Source of the DNA: Thermoanaerobacterium butyriciformans | GTDB taxonomy: Bacteria > Bacillota > Thermoanaerobacteria > Thermoanaerobacterales > Thermoanaerobacteraceae | Direction: 5' to 3' | NCBI RefSeq assembly: GCF_017874545.1 | Contig: NZ_JAGGLT010000005.1 | Span: 37,062 to 101,061, forward strand | Length of the DNA stretch: 64,000 nt | Part shown: piece by piece, positions 50,774 through 57,597 of the stretch | Position numbering within the stretch: the stretch's first letter is position 1 | Layout: every line of letters starts with the position of its first letter | Position numbers and translations under genes: made by a program | The notes under the pieces: model-generated | Told to the model about the DNA's origin: nothing | What the model saw: the letters and a program-made list of their open reading frames with translations, nothing else | The model's database searches: none

Positions 50774-52222
50774 TCAACCCATAAAGAATGCAAATCTTAA
50801 TAGGAACAATAGTCCTATAATATACATCAATGGATGAACTTCTTTAGCTTTCCCTACGACAACTTTCGTTATCGGGTAGAAAATAAATCCAGCAGCTATA
50901 CCATTTGATATGCTGTAAGTGAAAGGCATAAAAGCTATTGTCATAAACGCAGGAAATGCCTCACTAAAGTCTTCAAAATTCACCTTTGTAACTGAGCCTA
51001 TCATCAATGCTCCAACGATTATAAGGGCAGGTGCCGTTGCTTGTGAAGGTACTATGCCAATTATTGGAGCAAAGAATAAAGATATCAAGAAAAGTATTGC
51101 AACAACAGTAGATGTCAAACCTGTCTTTCCACCTTCACTTATACCTGATGCACTTTCAACATATGTGGTAATCGTACTTGTTCCCAAAAAAGACCCTATC
51201 GTAGTACCAATGGCGTCTGCAAACAGGGCCCTTTCAAATCTAGTCTTAAAACCGCCATTTGATTTTTCGAAGTCATCTTCTTTAAAAATGCCAGTCTTTG
51301 TACCTGTACCAATTAATGTTCCGATAGCATCAAACATGTCAGCCAAACTGAAAGCTAAAATAACCGTTATAAGCCCTGTAAGGATTGAAATGATGTTTCC
51401 ATCTGTACCCGGCTTTAAAAGACCTGCAAAATCCAACTTCATAAATGTAGGTGCCAAACTTGGCGGCATCTGCACAATAGTTTTCAGATTTGAAACATTA
51501 GTTATTCCCATAGGTATACCTATTATTGTGGTTGCAATGATACCTATAAGTATTGCACCTTTAACGCCTCTGCTCATAAGTACAGCTATTATGGCAATGC
51601 CGATTACAGTAAGTATTACACCAGGATCTTTGAAATTGCCGAGTGTAACTAAAGTGTCACTGCTTTTCGTTATTATACCGCCGTTTTCCATGCCTATTAT
51701 GGCGATAAAAAGTCCAATTCCGGCTCCTATTGCACTTCTCAACGATTGTGGTATCGCTTTTATAATCAAAATCCTCAGTTTTGTGGCAGTTATAATTATA
51801 TTGATAATACCGCTTATTAATGCAAGTGATAATGCTGCCTGCCATGAATAGTGCAGTGTCAATACGACATAAAAAGTAAAGAAAGCATTCATACCCATTC
51901 CAGCAGATAAAGCAAACGGAACATTTGCAAACAACCCCATTACCAATGTCGCAACAACAGATGACAAAATTGTCGCAACAAATACTGCTCCAATTACAGG
52001 ATCATTGGCAATTGACAGACCAGAATTTACTGCTTGACTACCTAAAAGTCCCTTTGAATTCATACCGGCCTGCATAAGAATTGATGGGTTTACAAAAATG
52101 ATATAAGCCATCGTTATAAAAGTAGTTATACCAGCTATTACTTCAGTCTTTACTGTTGTGCCATTTTCTTTAAGTTTAAAAAAACCGTCTAAAAAGCCTC
52201 TCTTGTCATTGTTCTTTACCAT
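50774..52222 (-). CDS. NCS2-family purine (guanine/hypoxanthine-type) permease
   Basis: 482 residues from the ATG at 52222 (GGAGGATTATA upstream). Around 12-14 helices; the AzgA/PbuG-like N-terminus VKTEVIAGITTFITMAYIIFVNPSIL and the substrate-region motifs AGMGMNAFF, FSLADMFDAIGTLIGTG and GTSTITTYVESASGISEGG are clear. It imports a purine base by proton symport. As the first gene after the guanine/PRPP-sensing leader it couples salvage uptake to de novo synthesis. Confidence 0.9.
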   Translation of the reverse strand: MVKNNDKRGFLDGFFKLKENGTTVKTEVIAGITTFITMAYIIFVNPSILMQAGMNSKGLLGSQAVNSGLSIANDPVIGAVFVATILSSVVATLVMGLFANVPFALSAGMGMNAFFTFYVVLTLHYSWQAALSLALISGIINIIITATKLRILIIKAIPQSLRSAIGAGIGLFIAIIGMENGGIITKSSDTLVTLGNFKDPGVILTVIGIAIIAVLMSRGVKGAILIGIIATTIIGIPMGITNVSNLKTIVQMPPSLAPTFMKLDFAGLLKPGTDGNIISILTGLITVILAFSLADMFDAIGTLIGTGTKTGIFKEDDFEKSNGGFKTRFERALFADAIGTTIGSFLGTSTITTYVESASGISEGGKTGLTSTVVAILFLISLFFAPIIGIVPSQATAPALIIVGALMIGSVTKVNFEDFSEAFPAFMTIAFMPFTYSISNGIAAGFIFYPITKVVVGKAKEVHPLMYIIGLLFLLRFAFFMG

Positions 52223-52253
52223 TATAATCCTCCTTATAATTGTAATAAAAGCA

Positions 52254-52320
52254 CTATTAAAATAAAATATGCCCGAGATGATAGATTCCAACATAAAGAG
52301 TGAAACCTATCCTCCCGGGC
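52254..52320 (-). terminator. terminator controlled by the purine riboswitches
   Basis: On the minus strand GCCCGGGAGGATAG...CTATCATCTCGGGC forms a long imperfect stem (52302-52320 with 52271-52289) followed by ATATTTTATTTT, between the second aptamer and the permease RBS. Confidence 0.75.
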
Positions 52321-52321
52321 T

Positions 52322-52437
52322 TTTATCCCACAGGTGTGGCAACATTGCCTGTACCGCTCGGTCCGAACGCCTTTTAAAAAACTATCCATCCTTTTAAAAA
52401 TGACAAAAGCATACAAGGCTGGAACCCTCAGGTACAC
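52322..52437 (-). ncRNA. ykkC-class aptamer, PRPP subtype (2b)
   Basis: Downstream of the guanine aptamer the minus strand shows ykkC-class conserved elements: TGAGGGTTCCAGCC, a variable stem, GGACCGAGCGGTACAGGC, then GCCACACCTGTGGGA. Its place in front of a purine operon, with a guanine aptamer before it, fits the PRPP-binding subtype known from Thermoanaerobacter-group pur genes; ppGpp and guanidine subtypes occur with other gene sets. The ligand is inferred. In this class ligand binding turns expression on. Confidence 0.82.
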
Positions 52438-52441
52438 TTTC

Positions 52442-52510
52442 ACTCATAGTCAGACAATTTACGGTTGTCTGGTAGAAACTTCTGAGCCGTATTCTCAGAA
52501 TTATATGAGT
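52442..52510 (-). ncRNA. guanine-class purine riboswitch aptamer
   Basis: The minus strand carries the P1-closed three-way junction: ACTCATATAAT, GGCTCAGAAGTTTCTACC, CCGTAAATTG and GACTATGAGT. The position that pairs with the ligand (complement of 52449) is C, as in guanine aptamers; adenine aptamers have U. It lies about 25 nt after the promoter and immediately before the PRPP-type aptamer. Confidence 0.95.
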
Positions 52511-52535
52511 AGTATTTACTTGTCCTAACACAATT

Positions 52536-52564
52536 ATAATATCAAGTTTTTTAATCCAAGTCAA
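52536..52564 (-). promoter_or_regulatory. promoter of the purine operon
   Basis: On the minus strand TTGACT and TATTAT are 17 bp apart, with transcription starting just before the guanine aptamer. Confidence 0.85.
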
Positions 52565-52609
52565 TAATTTTACGAATATTTTTCTGATATTTATAATAAA
52601 TGTTCGTAT

Positions 52610-52626
52610 TATTCCCACTCTGTGTT
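52610..52626. repeat. third guaA-end-like attachment remnant
   Basis: TATTCCCACTC (52610-52620) repeats the first 11 bases of the guaA-end sequence at 53435 and reads Glu-Trp-Glu-stop on the minus strand, like the GuaA C-terminus. The next bases diverge (TGTGTT against GATTGT). I read it as the far end of an older element. Confidence 0.5.
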
Positions 52627-52718
52627 TAAGGCTTTTTCTTTATTTTCTACCATTGATTTTACTGCATTCCATGCCATTATTATTTTTATTTTCATTAAAA
52701 AATTATGGCTTCAAAAAA

Positions 52719-52740
52719 TTTTAGTACGTTTTTAGTACGG
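52719..52740. repeat. paired 11-bp direct repeats (TTTTAGTACG)
   Basis: TTTTAGTACG occurs twice with exact 11-bp spacing, about 100 bp inside the third attachment remnant. It resembles a tyrosine-integrase arm-site pair. Confidence 0.55.
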
Positions 52741-52783
52741 TTATTTTCATTCATTGTTTGTATTTTCTATAGTGTCAATAATA

Positions 52784-53092
52784 TCATTTTATGAATTTGC
52801 TTAAATCCATTTTAGCATATATAACCCTGTGAATCTCAACAACCTGTTTTTTAACCACATAGAATACTAAATAGTTTTTTACAGGTAATACTCTATATTC
52901 ATTTTCAAGGGATTTTTCAATATAATATACCCTGCATGAATACGGAAACTGTGCAAGCCTTGATATAGAAGTATCCAATTCATCAATTAAATCCATTGCT
53001 GCATTTGGTGCTTTTAACTCATCTGCAATATAAGATACAATATTAGATAAATCTCTACTTGCCAAAGGCAGGTATCTAATTTCATATTTCAT
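52784..53092 (-). CDS. RelE/ParE-family toxin
   Basis: 102 residues. YEIRYLPLASRDLSNIVSYI, a central RLAQFPYSCR, and C-terminal YRVLPVKNYLVFYVVKKQVVEIHRVIYAKMD are typical of RelE/ParE toxins, which cleave mRNA on the ribosome (RelE) or poison gyrase (ParE); which applies is not clear. It overlaps the antitoxin gene by 11 bp and is translationally coupled. Confidence 0.9.
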   Translation of the reverse strand: MKYEIRYLPLASRDLSNIVSYIADELKAPNAAMDLIDELDTSISRLAQFPYSCRVYYIEKSLENEYRVLPVKNYLVFYVVKKQVVEIHRVIYAKMDLSKFIK

Positions 53093-53369
53093 CAGATTCC
53101 ATCCTGTCAGAAAGTTTTGCCCTTAATTCATCAAAAACTTCTTTATGGGAATATCTTTTATCAGTTGTTTTGGCTTCCAGCTCTGCTTCTTTCAGCTTAA
53201 AGTAAATTTCACTTTCAAACAGTTTTCGCTCATAAGCTTCCATGCTCATTACAACCATATCACCATAACCATTCTTGGTCAAAAATACAGGTTCTTGAGT
53301 TTCATGAACAATCCTTGATATATCTGCAAAATTATTTCTCAAATCCGAAACAGGTCTAATATGTGGCAT
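53082..53369 (-). CDS. Phd/YefM-family antitoxin
   Basis: 95 residues. The N-terminal HIRPVSDLRNNFADISRIVHET and PVFLTKNGYGDMVVMSMEAYE form the DNA-binding Phd domain; the charged C-terminal half (ELEAKTTDKRYSHKEVFDEL) should wrap the toxin. It is first in the operon and probably binds the palindrome overlapping its promoter. RBS AAAGGGTGATAA. Confidence 0.92.
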   Translation of the reverse strand: MPHIRPVSDLRNNFADISRIVHETQEPVFLTKNGYGDMVVMSMEAYERKLFESEIYFKLKEAELEAKTTDKRYSHKEVFDELRAKLSDRMESDEI

Positions 53370-53390
53370 ACAGTTATCACCCTTTTATTA

Positions 53391-53429
53391 TTTTAGCATA
53401 ATTTTATCATAATTATGCTAAAATATCAA
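53391..53429 (-). promoter_or_regulatory. promoter and palindromic operator of the toxin-antitoxin operon
   Basis: On the minus strand TTGATA (53429-53424) and TAAAAT (53406-53401) are 17 bp apart. A perfect 13-bp inverted repeat, TTTTAGCATAATT (53391-53403) and its complement (53411-53423), covers the spacer and -10, the expected place for Phd autorepression. Confidence 0.88.
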
Positions 53430-53451
53430 ACCCCTATTCCCACTCGATTGT
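53429..53451. repeat. attachment site copy, distal end of the element
   Basis: CTATTCCCACTCGATTGT (53434-53451) matches the guaA 3' end at 60899-60916 in 17 of 18 positions, and the flanking AACC is shared too. On the minus strand it reads Thr-Ile-Glu-Trp-Glu-stop, the GuaA C-terminus, with no guaA gene in front. Confidence 0.85.
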
Positions 53452-53543
53452 TAAAGTTTTATTCGTCGTTATTCCTATTGTTTTCTGCTATTTCTATTAT
53501 TCATATTATCAAAATTATTGCCATTTTTATAGTTTAAAAATTT

Positions 53544-53565
53544 TTTTGCTGCCATTTTGCTACCA
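53544..53565. repeat. paired 11-bp direct repeats, distal arm sites
   Basis: TTTTGCTGCCA is followed directly by TTTTGCTACCA and CGG. The TGCTACCACGG part recurs near the other end at 60831-60841, so the two ends share a motif, as expected for integrase arm-type sites. Confidence 0.65.
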
Positions 53566-53586
53566 CGGTTAATGCTTAAATACAGT

Positions 53587-53919
53587 TTAATTTATGAACT
53601 CCCTCCGGTACCATTGGTGGAGGTCCTCTGTGGTTTTCAGTTTGGCCGCCAGCGTCTGTCCGTCTTCCACCAGCTTGTAATATTTGCACTTGAACTCTTC
53701 GATTGTTAATACCTTGAACTGCCATTCTCCCGGCATGTATCCTTCAGATATGAAGGTAAAACCCTTCTCGGTCTCCTTTGTAATCTTTCCCGGGATCTCA
53801 TGGCCTCTATTGGTATCAAAATAGCGGAGGTTTCCTTTGTGCATGTGTACATCAAGAGCTATGCCGGTGAAGCTTTCGTCATCCGGAAGCTTATATATAT
53901 AAACGGCTTGTCTGTCCAT
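53587..53919 (-). CDS. mobile-element protein of unknown function
   Basis: 110 residues from the ATG at 53919; AGGAGG lies 11 bases upstream, slightly far. Soluble, mixed alpha/beta (AVYIYKLPDDESFTGIALDVH, GFTFISEGYMPGEWQFKVLTIEEF). It is the last gene before the distal attachment site and lies just downstream of the GTGC array. I do not recognise a family. Confidence 0.6.
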   Translation of the reverse strand: MDRQAVYIYKLPDDESFTGIALDVHMHKGNLRYFDTNRGHEIPGKITKETEKGFTFISEGYMPGEWQFKVLTIEEFKCKYYKLVEDGQTLAAKLKTTEDLHQWYRREFIN

Positions 53920-53974
53920 GATCTTCGTTACCTCCTCTTTCCTGAAAATAAACACTTTGCACCGTATTGGCACT

Positions 53975-54022
53975 GTGCTTTCATCGTGCTTTTACTGTGC
54001 CTTTCCGGTGCTCATTAAGTGC
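53975..54022. repeat. five GTGC units with exact 11-bp period
   Basis: GTGC occurs at 53975, 53986, 53997, 54008 and 54019, each followed by seven variable bases, so the repeats face the same side of the helix. The array lies between the broken replication gene and the next gene. It resembles iterons or a cooperative repressor array. Confidence 0.7.
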
Positions 54023-54067
54023 CCTGTATTTTGCTATTATACTACACCATAAATCTGATTAAAATAC

Positions 54068-54448
54068 CTATTGAAACTCTGGCGCTGGTATTTGACTGCA
54101 CCTTCTATAAAGCTGCGGGTTCCTGTATTTACTAAAGTTATTTACCTGAATGTAATTGCTGCCGTTTACGCTGTAACGCACGATAAAGCGTCTATCGTGC
54201 AGGCTCTGCAGCATTTCATCAACCTAGCCGGCGTTCACGTCGTCATATCCCATTATAACCTTCTTAATCTTCCTGGGATTGTCCTCCATGCGTCCCTTAT
54301 CATCGACCATGGTCCAGAGGCCTGCAAATAATAACCTGGTTAATGGTGGGAGCTCTCCCATGGCATCATTATCAAAAATAAGGTTCTTTATATTGCGCAT
54401 TTGCTCCATCTGTCTTTGAAAAACTGGTGATATACATGCTTTGCCCAT
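54068..54448 (-). pseudogene. phage replisome-organizer N-terminal domain, amber-interrupted
   Basis: From the ATG at 54448 (RBS GAGGAGG) the frame shows IFDNDAMGELPPLTRLLFAGLWTMVDDKGRMEDNPRKIKK, typical of the winged-helix start of phage replication/DnaD-like proteins. A TAG at 54224-54226 stops it at 74 residues. The same frame then continues VDEMLQSLHDRRFIVRYSV and IQVNNFSKYRNPQ, the expected next segment, to a TAG at 54068. The C-terminal half of a normal protein is also missing, so it is dead twice over. Confidence 0.75.
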
Positions 54449-54471
54449 TTTGTTAGCCTCCTCTTCAATTA

Positions 54472-54747
54472 TTAAGCCGTTATTTTGATGGTGTCGGTAT
54501 CTCCAGTAATTAATCCTATCAGTTGCGCACCTGCTCTGATTCCATCGATATAGCCCTGGTCATATACAGAAGTTGTCAAGTTGTTGAGTTTGTCCTCTGC
54601 TGCCATTTTACCTATCTTTTCAGCCAGTAATGACAAGATTTCCTCTTTGGCCACTTTGATATCCTCCTGGAGATCAGCTGTAGATATGATATTGGTATTC
54701 TCTTCATTCTGCAAAAAACATGCTAATTGATAAATGTTCTTTTCCAT
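54472..54747 (-). CDS. small mobile-element protein (possibly DUF6809-like)
   Basis: 91 residues, RBS AGGAGG. Mostly helical and acidic, ending with YIDGIRAGAQLIGLITGD, a segment resembling the C-terminal helix of small phage/ICE proteins grouped as DUF6809. Function unknown. Confidence 0.55.
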   Translation of the reverse strand: MEKNIYQLACFLQNEENTNIISTADLQEDIKVAKEEILSLLAEKIGKMAAEDKLNNLTTSVYDQGYIDGIRAGAQLIGLITGDTDTIKITA

Positions 54748-54767
54748 CCTTCATTCCTCCTCGTTTA

Positions 54768-55717
54768 TTATTCGTTCCGGATCGGGCACCATGACGGGCT
54801 GGTCCTTGCATACCTTCCTGGTATGTGCTTGCCTGCCTTCATGCAATCGTGCCGGCTCCCTCGCTTACCTTCCAGGGTTATTTTGCAGTGCTCACACTTC
54901 TTGCAGTATGGGATTGGTTTGTCCTCCGGCCGTATCAGTTCTGTAGGGAACTCCTGTATTAAATCCCTGTCCCAGACTTTCTCCAGCTCTTTGCTGCTAT
55001 TCATGAAGACCGGAATTTCGGCAGCTCTGGCTGCAGTGATGATTGTCTCTATCCATTCCTGCTTCAGCTTTACTTTGTCCCGCCTGTTGCCGGTCTCTGC
55101 TCCGATGATGATCCAGTCCATGAAGTCTATGTCGCTTATGTCTATCTCCTCCAGGAGCGGCTCTATATTGATGAATTGGTTATGCTGCCTCCTGGGGAGA
55201 AATACAATCTGATCAAGGTCGGAGCTCCTGGTGACGGTCGTCCCGTACCAGAAGTTTTCGGAGCGGGGGAGTAGTCCTATAGAGCTCATTTGTTCATATC
55301 TTTGCGGGTACCTCGTCATGAAAAGGTAATTGTGCCATGGCGCAGCTTCACAGGCCTTGAATACTTCCTCTATCCAGGTATCCGGTATCCAAGGTCCAAA
55401 CAGATCTCCCAAGCTGCAAACGAAAATGTTCGCTGGTTTCTTCTTTTGCGCCGGCATGGCCAGGCGGTACTTGTGCATTATCGGTCAAATCCTACCGGGT
55501 CCGGTATAACCTTGCCTACCTGGTTTTTAAATGGGTTATCCAGGATATAAAGTCCGTTTTCATCCTTCCGGAGCTGGCTGGATCCTTTATTGATCCTCAC
55601 ATCTCCGGAGAAGCGCTTTGCCTGCTTTGCTGCGTAGCAGTATGGGCATCCATGCCGGCAGCCGGTGACCGGGTTCCAGGTGAAGTCACACCACTCTATC
55701 TTTGATTTGTTCATCAT
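54768..55717 (-). pseudogene. DUF5131 (phage Gp37/Gp68) protein, split by a frameshift
   Basis: The first part (55717 to 55478) reads KIEWCDFTWNPVTGCRHGCPYCYA, with a radical-SAM-like C-x3-C-x2-C cluster, and ends at a TAA. The second part begins at the overlapping ATG (TAATG) at 55478 with HKYRLAMPAQKKKPANIFVCSLGDLFGPW and continues to 54768. Together they make the roughly 300-residue family protein; HKYRL normally follows the first part without a stop. A one-base change is the simplest cause, but translational coupling through TAATG could still yield both halves. Enzymatic role unknown. Confidence 0.78.
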
Positions 55718-55780
55718 CTGTTTATCCCTCCCTTTTTAGTTAATCGCATTACCTCCTCCCTGATCCGGTATTAGTCGGTG

Positions 55781-55820
55781 ATAGGTAAAAGGTAATAGGT
55801 TAAAGGTTAAAGGTAATAGG
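55781..55820. repeat. short tandem TTAAAGG/TAATAGG repeats
   Basis: Heptamer-like units (GTAAAAG, GTAATAG, GTTAAAG, GTTAAAG, GTAATAG) run in tandem and form the 3' end of the next gene. This is probably slippage-generated. Confidence 0.6.
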
Positions 55821-56111
55821 CCCGGCTTGTACTGTGCTTTTCTCGTACTTGCATGAGGCTAATCTGGTGCATTGTGAAAATCCTTGATTTTGTGGCGTCA
55901 TGTCCTTATGTTGCTGCTTTGCGATAGCTGCAGCTTCTTTTCTCATTGATTCAGCTTCCTCCGGCGTCCTGGCCGTAATCATGATTGTGATTACTCCTGG
56001 CTTAAGTTCTCGTGCTACATAGACCGGTGTTTCGTCCTCGTCAATCGTGACTATGTACCTTATCTTTGGCTGCTTTGTGATAGCTGATTGCAAGCTTACT
56101 ATTTTGGCCAT
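55800..56111 (-). CDS. mobile-element protein of unknown function
   Basis: 103 residues; RBS AGGGGG. The N-terminal 70 residues have alternating strands and helix (IRYIVTIDEDETPVYVARELKPGVITIMITARTPEEAESM). The tail from about residue 78 (two Cys) runs into the tandem repeat and may be an altered C-terminus. The family is not recognised. Confidence 0.55.
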   Translation of the reverse strand: MAKIVSLQSAITKQPKIRYIVTIDEDETPVYVARELKPGVITIMITARTPEEAESMRKEAAAIAKQQHKDMTPQNQGFSQCTRLASCKYEKSTVQAGPITFNL

Positions 56112-56326
56112 GTCTTTTTACCCCCTATATCAATTTATGTGGTTGGATCGTCCTATTAAGGTATACTCTTATGCCTGCTCCTGGTTGGTTATCCACCCGC
56201 ACCGCGTGGAGGCGGCAGGTTTACGGGCATGGCACCTGGCGGTGCCGGTTATTATATGTGTGGTTGGGTCGCCTTCTTGTTGATCCAGTTTTCTTTCGCC
56301 TGCCTGAAGGCTTTTATCCTTCCTCC

Positions 56327-56608
56327 CTATGCGCCAAGTGGGTACTTTAATTTTCTATACTCTTCCTGAAGCTTTCCCAGCTCGCGTTTTTTCTGGGCTA
56401 TTTGCTCCTCATATTCTTTTGCTTTGATTGCTGTTGGCAGCATGTCGGCTATTATCCTGAACCCGAAGGTGTCATAAAGGCTGGCGATCTGCTGCTTGCC
56501 TTCCGTCTCGCTTATGGCTGGATGGAATGTATAAACGGTTTCGATTGCTTCATATTCTGCATCCGTGAAATCTCGCTTTGAAAGACGCTTAAACTCCTGC
56601 TTTGTCAT
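56327..56608 (-). CDS. mobile-element coiled-coil protein of unknown function
   Basis: 93 residues; RBS GGGAGG. An N-terminal helical unit (RDFTDAEYEAIETVYTFHPAIS) is followed by a coiled coil (EYEEQIAQKKRELGKLQEEYRKLKY). Positions 56112-56326 downstream hold no gene I can support. Confidence 0.6.
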   Translation of the reverse strand: MTKQEFKRLSKRDFTDAEYEAIETVYTFHPAISETEGKQQIASLYDTFGFRIIADMLPTAIKAKEYEEQIAQKKRELGKLQEEYRKLKYPLGA

Positions 56609-56737
56609 TTCGTAACCTCCCTTTTTAATTCTACAATTAAACTGGCTACATCTGTTTGCCGGGTTATTGTGTTGTAGTATCTTGAAAAAATATTTGGTTT
56701 TCTGTTCTTAATTTCATCTAACAAAAAAGGGCTTTTC

Positions 56738-57012
56738 TTATGCCACCGTGAAGCGGCGGGTTTCCGTTTCCTTCATGTATTGCTTATAAAGCTCGGCGTG
56801 TGTCGCCTTAAATGCTGCTGTATCAAAGCGGCTGCTTTTTACAACCTTCCAACGGATCTTGAAAACATCAACAACCATTTCATCAACTCCTCTGGCGCTC
56901 ATCTCAGCTTTAATCGCATCCTGAATGCTATTATCTCTGTCTGAAGCTCTTCTGCCATTGCCTGAAGCTCTTTAAGTTCTCTAACTTTGCTTAGTAATTC
57001 ATTTGTACTCAT
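56738..57012 (-). pseudogene. small phage protein, frameshifted
   Basis: The frame from the ATG at 57012 (RBS GGGAGTG) gives STNELLSKVRELKELQAMAEELQTEII and then stops at 56899. A second frame starting near 56925 gives DAIKAEMSARGVDEMVVDVFKIRWKVV...TRRFTVA to a TAA at 56738. Joined, they match a common Firmicute phage protein of about 90 residues next to early-gene promoters. One base has been lost around 56921-56935. Confidence 0.7.
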
Positions 57013-57043
57013 GTAATCACTCCCTTTAATTATTTCTGTTTAT

Positions 57044-57072
57044 AATATAAACGTTATTGTTTATGGTGTCAA
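57044..57072 (-). promoter_or_regulatory. early promoter of the minus-strand phage genes, with operator
   Basis: On the minus strand TTGACA and TATATT are 17 bp apart. ATAAAC (57047-57052) and GTTTAT (57059-57064) form an inverted repeat inside the promoter; related half-sites (AACGAT, ATCGTT, CGTTTAT) lie at 57083-57139. They are candidate operators for the divergent XRE protein. Confidence 0.7.
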
Positions 57073-57113
57073 TGACCAATTTAACGATTCTCAGTAAAAT
57101 AGAAATATTATCG

Positions 57114-57142
57114 TTGATTTATTAAATAAATTCGTTTATAAT
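57114..57142 (+). promoter_or_regulatory. promoter of the XRE-Fic cassette
   Basis: TTGATT and TATAAT are 17 bp apart, 24 bp before the start codon region. CGTTTAT overlaps the -10. Confidence 0.78.
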
Positions 57143-57166
57143 GAGAATATTGAAAGGAGTGGTTAT

Positions 57167-57382
57167 ATGTCAGTGTCTGAACAGCTGAAAATTCTATGTG
57201 TAAAGCTTGGAATAAGTATCTCCGAACTTGGAAGGATGTCCGGGAAAAGTCCACAGGCCTTTAATCAAAAGATGAAGAGGGAAACTTTCACTGTCGATGA
57301 GTTGAAAAAAATAGCCGAAGCTGCCGGATGTAAATACGAGGGCTCTTTTATACTGCCATCTGGTGAGAAAGTCACATACTAA
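57167..57382 (+). CDS. XRE-family transcriptional regulator
   Basis: 71 residues; RBS AAAGGAG. A single Cro/CI-type helix-turn-helix (LGISISELGRMSGKSPQAFNQKMKRETFTVDELKKIAEA, about 14-52) followed by a short strand pair. It is probably the repressor of the divergent early promoter and of its own cassette. Confidence 0.88.
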   Translation: MSVSEQLKILCVKLGISISELGRMSGKSPQAFNQKMKRETFTVDELKKIAEAAGCKYEGSFILPSGEKVTY

Positions 57383-57399
57383 AAAAGGGGGTTATCAAA

Positions 57400-57597
57400 T
57401 TGTTCAATGATGGTATATACAAGTGTATAGCCTGTGGTAAATGCTTTTCTGTGACCATATCAAACGCAGGATATCCCGGCGGGAAAGAGCGAGAAAGCAT
57501 AAATTGTCCCTGGTGTGGTGCTGAAAATGGCAGCGAAGTAACAAGCGGCATTATTACCACACGGAAAGTAATTACGGGGAACGGTGATAATCAATGA
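57400..57597 (+). CDS. small zinc-ribbon-like protein
   Basis: 65 residues from a TTG start preceded by GGGGG. Cysteine pairs CIACGKC and CPWCG, about 27 residues apart, suggest a zinc ribbon. It ends overlapping the fic start by 4 bp, so the three genes form a unit. Function unknown. Confidence 0.6.
   Translation: MFNDGIYKCIACGKCFSVTISNAGYPGGKERESINCPWCGAENGSEVTSGIITTRKVITGNGDNQ

Noticed and set aside
56112..56326. Possible small gene after the 93-residue coiled-coil protein
   Set aside because: GGAGGAAGG is followed only by a 21-codon frame without a standard start codon; I cannot support a gene.
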